DNA of 21,290 nt from Candidatus Levyibacteriota bacterium (GTDB lineage Bacteria > Patescibacteriota > Microgenomatia > Levybacterales > UBA12049): NCBI GenBank assembly GCA_023245515.1, contig JAHFKE010000015.1:1-21290 (forward strand), written 5' to 3'. Within the stretch, counting starts at the first letter, position 1. Each line of letters starts with the position of its first letter. Under the pieces are notes generated by a model. That model was not told the DNA's origin and ran no database searches. It saw nothing but the letters and a program-made list of their open reading frames with translations. Positions 7,506 to 12,986 of this stretch are shown piece by piece. The position numbers and the translations under genes were made by a program.

Positions 7506-7527
7506 GAAATCTCCAAGCTGCTATACT
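7499..7527 (+). promoter_or_regulatory. proS promoter, overlapping the divergent one
   Basis: TTGTCA (7499-7504), a 17-bp spacer and TATACT (7522-7527) read rightwards. The 5-bp overlap with the leftward TTGACA means RNA polymerase probably cannot occupy both sites at once. It predicts a 5' UTR of about 35 nt before ATG 7571. Confidence 0.65.
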
Positions 7528-7570
7528 CAGACGTATGCGTTACTTTTTGACTTAGCGCAGGGCTTAGATT

Positions 7571-8821
7571 ATGAAATATTCCAATCTTTTTGCTAAAACA
7601 ACAAAATCAGTTCCTAAAGATGAGATTGCTGTTAATGCTAAATTTTTAATTCAGGGAGGATTTATAGACAAGCTAATGGCAGGATCATACACGCTTCTGC
7701 CTCTTGGGCGTCTGGTTGAGCGAAAGATTGAGCAGATTGTTCGCGAAGAGATGAACGCGACAGGTGCTCAGGAGGTTCTCATGCCGCTTCTGCATCCGAA
7801 GGAAATCTGGAACGAAACAGGCCGTTGGGACAGTGCGAAGGAAGTAATGTATCAGTTCGAAAAGAACGAAAAAGAATATACTCTTTCATTTACTCATGAA
7901 GAAATCGTGATGGATGTTATCCGTAAACACATCACCAGCTATAAGGATCTACCTGCGAATGTTTATCATTTCTCAACCAAATTCCGCAATGAATTGCGCG
8001 CAAAATCAGGCATTCTCAGGGGGCGTGAGTTTATTATGAAAGATTTATATAGCACACATGAGACAGAAGAAGATATGTGGAAGTATTATTGGCAGATAGC
8101 GGATGCATACCTTAAAGTATTTGAGCGTGTGGGTCTTCACGCGATTATTACTGAAGCAGCAGGAGGAGTGTTTACCGATCGTTTGACGCATGAATTTCAA
8201 GTGGAAAGTCCCGTGGGTGAAGACACGATCTATCTTGCCGATGGTTGGAAGTATGCAAAAAATGAGGAAATCATGAACGATGAAGACCGCAAAGCTCCGG
8301 GTTTGCGTACATTGAAAGCAATCGAGGTTGGCAATATATTCCCTTATGGCACAGATAAGTACGCTGAGTCGATGAATGTGATGTTTACTGATAAAACAGG
8401 TGAAAGAAAGCCTGTTTGGTTTGGCGCATATGGTATTGGTATCACACGACTTATGGGAGTTTTGGTCGAGGTATTTCATGATGAACGAGGTATCATATGG
8501 CCGGAATCTGTGGCTCCTTATCAGGTGCATTTGGTTGGAATTTTGAAGAATGATCCAGTAATTAAAGAGAAAGCAGAAGAAGTTTATGAGAAGCTTTTGG
8601 ATGCCGGAGTTGAAGTTCTGTTTGATGATAGAGAAGATGTCGGTGCAGGTCAGAAGTTTGCAGACGCGGATCTCATTGGTATTCCTGTACGGTTGGTCGT
8701 GAGTAGTAAGACCCTTCAGCAAGACTCAGGGCAAGCGGGTGATAAGGTTGAATTTAAAAAGCGAACTGTGTCCGCGTCAGAATTGATTGATTGCGATGAA
8801 GTGTTAAGCCGCCTCAAATAA
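7571..8821 (+). CDS. proS: Prolyl-tRNA synthetase, short form without editing domain
   Basis: A class II aminoacyl-tRNA synthetase that charges tRNA-Pro. The protein has 416 residues. The N-terminal catalytic core contains motif 2 (FRNELRAKSGILRGREFIMK, from residue 138) and motif 3 (GIGITRLMG, 288-296). The C-terminal anticodon-binding domain starts near residue 315 (VHLVGI) and includes VLFDDREDVGAGQKFADADL. The distance between motifs 2 and 3 is only about 150 residues, so the roughly 180-residue INS editing domain of typical bacterial ProS is absent. No separate YbaK/ProX-type editor is in this window. No strong SD is seen; the start matches the conserved N terminus (KYSNLFAKTTK). Confidence 0.95.
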   Translation: MKYSNLFAKTTKSVPKDEIAVNAKFLIQGGFIDKLMAGSYTLLPLGRLVERKIEQIVREEMNATGAQEVLMPLLHPKEIWNETGRWDSAKEVMYQFEKNEKEYTLSFTHEEIVMDVIRKHITSYKDLPANVYHFSTKFRNELRAKSGILRGREFIMKDLYSTHETEEDMWKYYWQIADAYLKVFERVGLHAIITEAAGGVFTDRLTHEFQVESPVGEDTIYLADGWKYAKNEEIMNDEDRKAPGLRTLKAIEVGNIFPYGTDKYAESMNVMFTDKTGERKPVWFGAYGIGITRLMGVLVEVFHDERGIIWPESVAPYQVHLVGILKNDPVIKEKAEEVYEKLLDAGVEVLFDDREDVGAGQKFADADLIGIPVRLVVSSKTLQQDSGQAGDKVEFKKRTVSASELIDCDEVLSRLK

Positions 8822-8830
8822 GATATTCTT

Positions 8831-8858
8831 CTTAATTCTTACGTCTTGCCTCTTAGTT
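8831..8858. repeat. 7-bp-periodic spacer between proS and the next gene
   Basis: Four heptamers of form CTTNNNT (CTTAATT, CTTACGT, CTTGCCT, CTTAGTT) fill the 37-bp spacer between the convergent stops. No intrinsic terminator is visible in this convergent junction. Confidence 0.5.
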
Positions 8859-9329
8859 CTAAAAAAAGAAAGGGATTTTGAAGATTTTGATCCAGAAGAT
8901 TGTGTAGATTGCAAAGAAAGCTATTCCTCCTATAAGATAGAGCGCCTTAAGCAAGGGAGAGGTCTTGTGTTCGTTCTGTGTTACCGAAGCGGGAGAAGGA
9001 AGGTTTTGTGGTTTTAAGTTTGGTTGGGGATCAGCCGGTGCAGCAGGAGGAGCTGGTTCCGGATCAGCCGGTGCAGCAGGAGTAAAGACAGGAGGCGTGA
9101 TGGGATTTGTTGGCTCAGGCGTAGAGGGCATGGCCATTGAAGAGTAATTGCTGCTAGGTGCCGTACTGTCCATGGCAAGTGGCGCAGGTACATCACTAGG
9201 AGGAGGTGGTGAGCTTGGAGCGGCGGGTGTAGCCAGGGTTGGAGGTGGGGCTGCTACAGTAGTTCCCATCACCCTTTCATAGGTTTCTCTAAGCTTAGGA
9301 TCGATGTTGGACAGAGATTTAGGATCCAT
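8859..9329 (-). CDS. Pro/Ala-rich tail-anchored membrane protein
   Basis: This 156-residue protein is of unknown function. Residues 1-22 (with IDPKLRETYERVMGT) form a conserved-looking helix; residues 25-115 are a low-complexity linker of Pro, Ala, Ser and Thr; a hydrophobic helix (ALYLIGGIAFFAIYTIFWI) and a short tail end the chain. There is no N-terminal signal, so the linker is probably cytosolic and the protein C-terminally anchored. The linker contains a duplicated unit (PADPEPAPPAAPADPQP) with nearly identical DNA around 9030-9085. A -10 (TATACT, 9339-9334) lies 4 nt before the ATG, again without SD. I recall similar architecture in Microgenomates proteins but cannot name a family. Confidence 0.7.
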   Translation of the reverse strand: MDPKSLSNIDPKLRETYERVMGTTVAAPPPTLATPAAPSSPPPPSDVPAPLAMDSTAPSSNYSSMAMPSTPEPTNPITPPVFTPAAPADPEPAPPAAPADPQPNLKPQNLPSPASVTQNEHKTSPLLKALYLIGGIAFFAIYTIFWIKIFKIPFFF

Positions 9330-9333
9330 AGTG

Positions 9334-9339
9334 AGTATA
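9334..9339 (-). promoter_or_regulatory. -10 box of the tail-anchored protein gene
   Basis: TATACT read leftwards (9339-9334) ends 4 nt before the ATG (9329). No good -35 is visible at 17 bp; TTGACT lies further upstream, at a 28-bp spacing. A leaderless or nearly leaderless transcript is likely. Confidence 0.45.
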
Positions 9340-9460
9340 GTTTAATCATCAGACATTTGACATAGAAAGTCAATAGTTAGGCTTTCAGGATACCCTGAGA
9401 GCTCAGATTGGCAGACATTCAGATTTTCTGATCTTCTGAGCATTCTGAGATTTTCGGATT

Positions 9461-9488
9461 TTGATATTCGAATTTATTGTTGTATACT
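9461..9488 (+). promoter_or_regulatory. Promoter of the small ORF/DHH/HIT unit
   Basis: TTGATA (9461-9466), a 16-bp spacer and TATACT (9483-9488). The ATG at 9496 is 7 nt past the -10, the same spacing as at rseP and zwf. The 130 bp upstream of it (9330-9460) contain irregular CTGAGA/TTCAGA-type repeats and no gene. Confidence 0.65.
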
Positions 9489-9495
9489 TATGCCT

Positions 9496-9540
9496 ATGAC
9501 CCCACTTCGTCCCGTTCAGTGGGACTACGAAGGGGTCATG
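9496..9540. repeat. Long imperfect palindrome (hairpin repeat)
   Basis: ATGACCCC and GGGGTCAT are the outer arms; inner arms CTTCGTCCC and GGGACTACGAAG flank the loop GTTCAGT. In RNA it forms a strong stem-loop at the very 5' end of the predicted transcript. GACCCCACTTCG recurs exactly at 5809-5820 inside zwf, so it belongs to a dispersed repeat family. Confidence 0.65.
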
Positions 9541-9627
9541 CCTCCGAAGCATATGAAATATATTACATTAACAAGAGGATTGATAGATAGTTCTGAAGTT
9601 TTAAGAAAGGATTGCGAAGGGGCATGA
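9496..9627 (+). CDS. Candidate 43-residue leaderless small ORF coupled to the DHH gene
   Basis: The frame from ATG 9496 encodes MTPLRPVQWDYEG, then VMPPKHMKYITLTRG and LIDSSEVLRKDCEGA. Its stop (TGA 9625-9627) overlaps the ATG of the DHH gene at 9624 as ATGA, the classic translational-coupling arrangement. The promoter predicts a transcript starting at this ATG. The first 15 codons coincide with a palindromic repeat, so the coding part may be younger or partly accidental. No family recognised. It could be a real small protein, a coupling leader, or a chance frame. Confidence 0.4.
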   Translation: MTPLRPVQWDYEGVMPPKHMKYITLTRGLIDSSEVLRKDCEGA

Positions 9628-10529
9628 AGATAATAGTTACGCACATGTCTCCCGATTGGGACGCTATCAGCTCTGTTTGGCTTCTTAAAAAATTTTTGGC
9701 AGGTTGGCAGGATGCAGAGGTAAAGTTTGTCCCTGCCGGAACGCGATTAAAGAACCAGGAGTCAGGAGTTGGGAATCATGGGGACGATCCGATTGAAATA
9801 ATAGGAGGGGATGAGGTGATCCATGTCGATACAGGAATGGGTCCACTTGACCATCACCAGACGCAAGATACGAATGTCTCGGCGGCATCAGTCACGTGGG
9901 ACTATGTAAAGGTACAAATCGAAAAGGCAGGAGATAAAGTATCTTCTGAGCATGACGAGTCAATCTCCCGTATTGTTAAAATTATTGTCGACACTGATCA
10001 CTTTAAGGAAGTTTTCTGGTCTGAAGCTGATGCTGATCGCTATGAATTTTCTCTCCTTGGGCTTTTAGATGGCATGAAATATCTCAAGCCAAATCAGGAT
10101 AAGCTGTATCTCGATTTTGGCATACAGTGTCTAGACGCGATGGTCGCTGCATTTGAAAATAGAATTTGGGCTGAAGAGGAAATTAAGGAAAAAGGCGTTG
10201 AATTCACGACACGATTCGGCAAGGGCATGGGATTTGAGACGCTTAACGACACGGTTCTCAAACTGGCGCAGAAGATGGGATACGTCCTAGTCATTCGCAA
10301 GGATCCGAGGAAAGAGTATGTTCGCATCAAAGCTTTACCCAGTACAGAGGAGACTAAGGGGGCGGATCTGACGTTGATTTACGAGCAATTAAAAAAGATT
10401 GATCCTGAGGCGACCTGGTTTCTTCATGTTTCAAAGAAGATGCTTCTGAACGGATCACCAAAGAACCCAAAGATGCGTCCGACAAAGTTAAGCCTAGAAG
10501 AGATTATCAAGGTAGTGGAGAGAATCTAG
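9624..10529 (+). CDS. DHH/MYG1-like phosphoesterase
   Basis: This 301-residue protein has the motif order of DHH-type metal-dependent phosphoesterases: THMSPDWDAIS (6-16) with D11 and D13, VDTG (68-71), DHHQ (76-79) and VDTDHF (122-127). The layout, with a C-terminal half ending in ATWFLHVSKKMLLNG, is closer to MYG1-type proteins than to RecJ or NrnA. The probable role is cleavage of a phosphodiester or nucleotide substrate; the substrate is unknown. Residues KNQESGVGNHG between the first two motifs are encoded by heptamer repeats (CAGGAGT twice at 9756-9769). ATG 9624 was preferred to TTG 9612. The HIT gene follows after one base, so the two are co-translated. Confidence 0.7.
   Translation: MKIIVTHMSPDWDAISSVWLLKKFLAGWQDAEVKFVPAGTRLKNQESGVGNHGDDPIEIIGGDEVIHVDTGMGPLDHHQTQDTNVSAASVTWDYVKVQIEKAGDKVSSEHDESISRIVKIIVDTDHFKEVFWSEADADRYEFSLLGLLDGMKYLKPNQDKLYLDFGIQCLDAMVAAFENRIWAEEEIKEKGVEFTTRFGKGMGFETLNDTVLKLAQKMGYVLVIRKDPRKEYVRIKALPSTEETKGADLTLIYEQLKKIDPEATWFLHVSKKMLLNGSPKNPKMRPTKLSLEEIIKVVERI
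9756..9783 (+). repeat. Heptamer repeat in frame in the DHH gene
   Basis: CAGGAGT twice in tandem (9756-9769), followed by TGGGAAT and CATGGGG. It encodes a loop between catalytic motifs I and II. Confidence 0.5.
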
Positions 10530-10530
10530 C

Positions 10531-10860
10531 ATGGATTGTATTTTTTGCAAAATAAGAGAGAAGCAGATTCCGGCTAAACTCCTGTATGAGGACGATGATG
10601 TCATGGTTTTTCCTGACATTCATCCTGTAAAGCCAATCCATCTGCTTATTGTCCCCAAGAGGCATGTTTCAGAGTTCATGATGGTTGAGGATCCCGCTTT
10701 ATTTCAAAAACTTTTCTTTGTGGTGCAGCAAATGATCAAGAGGGAAGGGCTTAAGGACAAAGGACACAAAATCACCATCAATGGCGGAGGTGCGCAGGAC
10801 ATCGACCATCTTCATATCCATCTCACCGGCCCATATGGCCCCTCGATTGCCGCTTCGTAG
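10531..10860 (+). CDS. HIT-family nucleotide hydrolase/transferase
   Basis: This 109-residue protein acts on nucleoside phosphoramidates or dinucleotides in the wider HINT/HIT family. CIFC (residues 3-6) is the typical N-terminal Cys pair; HPVKPIHLLIVPKRHV is the conserved central strand; DHLHIHL holds the histidine triad H93, H95, H97. After the triad the chain ends in TGPYGPSIAAS where many relatives have GG...W. The ATG lies one base after the stop of the DHH gene, so translation is probably coupled. It converges with the minus-strand gene ending at 10866. Confidence 0.92.
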   Translation: MDCIFCKIREKQIPAKLLYEDDDVMVFPDIHPVKPIHLLIVPKRHVSEFMMVEDPALFQKLFFVVQQMIKREGLKDKGHKITINGGGAQDIDHLHIHLTGPYGPSIAAS

Positions 10861-10865
10861 TGGTT

Positions 10866-11975
10866 TCAGATAAATTTCTGGTCGTAACTACCTAGGTCAA
10901 ACCGCTCTTTACTTCCGGAGGCAATATGTTCTATTGCTTCATAGGTTATGCGTGCAATTGTTTCAGGGTCAAACGCTGAAAAGCTGTGGCCTTTCCCTTG
11001 TGCAACGAGCATAAGTACGCTCGCACTGCTCGTGAAGTAGTTTTCCTGAAGATATGCGCTTCTTTCCTCCAGATCCAGTATGAATCCATTTTTATCTTTT
11101 CCAAAAAGATTTCTCACGGCTCCTCCCACCTCAGTAGGCAACTTGAGAAAGTCGCGTTTCCTTATGTGTTTGCCAAGCAGGGTTGGGAGCTGGAGGAGAG
11201 TGGGGACTTGTTCTCCATCAGGAATAATATGCCCAGGAAGTGCCAGGGGATCTTTTTCTCCTGTGAAGATAAGGACAGGACTTTTTATAAGCGACATATA
11301 GGGACTTCGTTCCTGACAGGGTCTCAGCTCATCCAAAATGCGTCTGGGATATTTCATACGTGACTCTCTTAGTTTATCGAGTTGCACAATACCCACCTCA
11401 CCATATATGTCAGCAGTGGTGAGTAGAGCCCTCCATCTGTCGCCATTCTTCTGGTTAGCCGAATCTACGATTGCGTTATAGAGGTCCAGGGTAACAGCTC
11501 CTGACAGTTCTGCGAGTCCTTGTTCGGTTATTCCCTTTGGATTAAAAAGCGTTAAGGGGTTGAGCGTATTATCTGGGTTTTCTTCCTCAAATAAGTGCTG
11601 TGTGCCCGTTGCGATTATAGCGCCTCTTGAGTGTCCAGAAAGGTAAAGATCGACTTGTCCGTTTCGGTCCCTGTGTTCATCAACTATTTCCTGCACCCGT
11701 TCATGCGCAGCTTCCACTTCGTACTGCATTTTATTTTTGCCGTTAAATTTTTTAGAGGCAGTCTCGACCAAATGGAAGGTGGCTCCGAACTGTCTTGCGT
11801 ATGCCTCAGAAAGTTTTTGTAAGGGGGCCGATGTGTGCGGTACGGAGTATCCTACGAAAGAAACGATTGCTGTTTCCCCGTTCCCATATGCGGCAGATGA
11901 GACGCGGGTATATTCGTCGTCTGCACTCCTGTATCTCCTTTCCTCTCTTCCATGGGGCTTTTTTTCTTTACCCAT
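10866..11975 (-). CDS. Alpha/beta-hydrolase-like (lipase fold) cytosolic protein
   Basis: This 369-residue protein has no signal peptide. VDLYLSGHSRGAIIA contains the nucleophile elbow GHSRG (114-118, Ser 116). Candidate triad partners are Asp 242 in FTGEKDPLALPG and His 330 in GKGHSFSAFDPE; both sit in the expected order after the nucleophile. The N-terminal 30 residues are highly charged. The substrate is unknown; a lipase, esterase or a non-secreted peptide-release role are all possible. Start 11975 was chosen because TTGACA (12011-12006) plus an AT-rich -10 lie just upstream; the longer frame from TTG 12011 begins on the -35 itself. Confidence 0.7.
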   Translation of the reverse strand: MGKEKKPHGREERRYRSADDEYTRVSSAAYGNGETAIVSFVGYSVPHTSAPLQKLSEAYARQFGATFHLVETASKKFNGKNKMQYEVEAAHERVQEIVDEHRDRNGQVDLYLSGHSRGAIIATGTQHLFEEENPDNTLNPLTLFNPKGITEQGLAELSGAVTLDLYNAIVDSANQKNGDRWRALLTTADIYGEVGIVQLDKLRESRMKYPRRILDELRPCQERSPYMSLIKSPVLIFTGEKDPLALPGHIIPDGEQVPTLLQLPTLLGKHIRKRDFLKLPTEVGGAVRNLFGKDKNGFILDLEERSAYLQENYFTSSASVLMLVAQGKGHSFSAFDPETIARITYEAIEHIASGSKERFDLGSYDQKFI

Positions 11976-11980
11976 ATTCC

Positions 11981-12011
11981 TATATAGAGTAATTATACTG
12001 CTCTGTGTCAA
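11981..12011 (-). promoter_or_regulatory. Promoter of the alpha/beta-hydrolase gene
   Basis: TTGACA (12011-12006) with CTATAT or TATATA (11987-11981) 18-19 bp downstream; the ATG is 5 nt further on (11975). A separate perfect TATAAT at 11997-11992 lies too close to the -35 to work with it. GCCTGT/ACAGGC (12031-12044) is a palindrome just upstream and could be an operator. Confidence 0.55.
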
Positions 12012-12073
12012 TATGTTACCACTTTCTTACGCCTGTCTACAGGCTTTCTAGATCTGCCGGAGCTTGTTAGGCA

Positions 12074-12102
12074 TTTACATACGAGGGGGTTTGAGGTAGA
12101 AT
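12074..12102 (+). promoter_or_regulatory. Promoter for rpsU with long leader
   Basis: TTTACA (12074-12079), a 17-bp spacer and TAGAAT (12097-12102). It predicts a start near 12109 and therefore a 5' UTR of about 170 nt before rpsU, the longest in the window. The about 300-bp region 11976-12282 holds no other gene. Confidence 0.5.
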
Positions 12103-12108
12103 AGGAGT

Positions 12109-12272
12109 CTACGAAGGTTTGATCCGCCACGTCTTGCCGTTCGCCTTTTTAGCCCGCCTAGCCGGCGAGGCTGGTACTATTCGTACACGGCTCACGGAGC
12201 GACTATTGGTGGATATAAGAATCTGTAAAACGCTCCCTTAGGGATCGTTAACAGCTTCTAATAAAGGAGGTG
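12109..12272 (+). promoter_or_regulatory. Structured 5' leader of rpsU
   Basis: Nested complementary segments suggest a folded leader. ATCCGCCA (12122-12129) pairs with TGGTGGAT (12206-12213); inside it GCCGT (12135-12139) pairs with ACGGC (12187-12191); a GC-rich hairpin around GCCGGC is innermost. A second hairpin at 12229-12249 (AACG..CCC, loop TTA, GGG..CGTT) precedes a perfect SD (AAAGGAGGTG, 12263-12272). It could be an S21 autoregulatory site, an mRNA stabiliser or an interspersed repeat; no known riboswitch was recognised. Confidence 0.4.
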
Positions 12273-12282
12273 TTTATTTATT

Positions 12283-12471
12283 ATGGTTCATGTGAAAAAA
12301 TTACCAGGACAATCAGATGATCAAGTTATCCGTAACTTTTCAAGGAAAGTAATGGACGAGGGAATCATTCAAGAGGCTAAGCGTCGCAAATTTTATCTTA
12401 AGCCATCTCTTGCTAAAAAATTGAAGAAGAAGATGAAGCAGGAAGAAGCAGCGAGGGTTAGGATCGTTTAA
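12283..12471 (+). CDS. rpsU: 30S ribosomal protein S21
   Basis: This is a small basic protein of 62 residues on the 30S subunit that helps initiation and 3'-end 16S interactions. The family core is visible: FSRKVMDEGIIQEAKRRKFYLKPS, a helix with the RRxFYxKP signature, followed by the basic tail KKLKKKMKQEE. The length is normal. It has the strongest SD in the window (12263-12272), 10 nt before the ATG. ybeY follows after 17 nt without its own SD. Confidence 0.92.
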   Translation: MVHVKKLPGQSDDQVIRNFSRKVMDEGIIQEAKRRKFYLKPSLAKKLKKKMKQEEAARVRIV

Positions 12472-12488
12472 AAAAGATTTCTCTATAC

Positions 12489-12875
12489 ATGAGTAACGCT
12501 AAAGTATTAATCTACGTTGAGAGCAGGTATAAAGTGAGTAGAAAGCGCATAAAGTCTGCTGTTAATTCTGTGCTTGAAGAGCAAAATGTCCAAAGTCCGA
12601 TCGAAGTATCTATTGCTATTGTGGGAGACCGCAAGATGCGCAAGCTCAATAAGCAATATCGAGATAAGGACACGACTGCCAATGTACTTTCTTTTCCTCT
12701 CGCGGAAGGGGAGTCGAGTCAGCTTCCTCCGGACATAACCAGACTTGGTGACATCGTGATTTCTTACCCGGAAGTGATCAGGGAATCAGCAAAACAGGAG
12801 ATTCTTGTCGATGATCGCGTAGATGAGCTCGTCAGTCACAGCATGTTACACCTACTCGGATTGCATCATGAGTAA
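12489..12875 (+). CDS. ybeY: Endoribonuclease YbeY, C-terminally short
   Basis: This is a single-strand-specific, zinc-dependent RNase involved in 16S rRNA 3'-end maturation and ribosome quality control. The protein has 128 residues. Recognisable segments are LNKQYRDKDTTANVLSFPL and GDIVIS. The metal motif is HSMLHLLGLHH (117-127), where the usual sequence is HGxLHLxGYDH: all three His are kept, but Asp before the last His is replaced by His. The chain ends one residue later, so the 20-30 residue C-terminal helix of most homologues is missing. The spacer after the stop begins directly with repeat DNA, which may have truncated the gene. The position next to rpsU fits a ribosome-related role. 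Confidence 0.88.
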   Translation: MSNAKVLIYVESRYKVSRKRIKSAVNSVLEEQNVQSPIEVSIAIVGDRKMRKLNKQYRDKDTTANVLSFPLAEGESSQLPPDITRLGDIVISYPEVIRESAKQEILVDDRVDELVSHSMLHLLGLHHE

Positions 12876-12885
12876 ATTAAGAGCG

Positions 12886-12973
12886 CAAAGTGCAAAGTTC
12901 CAAATCGCATAAGGAATTTTTATTTATAAATTTCTTCCTTAACTTTTCACTTTTAACTTTGAATTTTTAACTT
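12886..12973. repeat. Long inverted repeat made of heptamers, ybeY-dnaX spacer
   Basis: Outer arms AAAGTGCAAAGTT (12887-12899) and AACTTTTCACTTT (12941-12953) match at 12 of 13 positions; inner arms are AAGGAA/TTCCTT (12911-12916, 12935-12940) and TTTAT/ATAAA. The same DNA has a 7-bp period: GCAAAGT twice, then TTAACTT, TTCACTT, TTAACTT, TGAATTT, TTAACTT (12939-12973). It could act as a bidirectional hairpin, but there is no clean terminator T-tract. Confidence 0.65.
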
Positions 12974-12986
12974 AAGCGAAGCGCAT

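Noticed and set aside
8045..8722. 225-residue minus-strand ORF opposite proS
   Set aside because: Entirely antisense to a clear synthetase gene; Cys/His/Ile-rich composition typical of a shadow frame.
9556..9582. HNH/AP2-type endonuclease fragment (MKYITLTRG)
   Set aside because: Only nine residues resemble the N terminus of those proteins; nothing of the catalytic domain follows.
10986..12051. Plus-strand ORFs opposite the alpha/beta-hydrolase gene
   Set aside because: They overlap a minus-strand frame with intact nucleophile motif and promoter; no SD or family match.
12122..12213. tRNA or tRNA-like gene
   Set aside because: The outer stem resembles an acceptor, but there is no T-arm consensus (GTTCRA at the right place), no anticodon arm and no CCA-side discriminator in either orientation.
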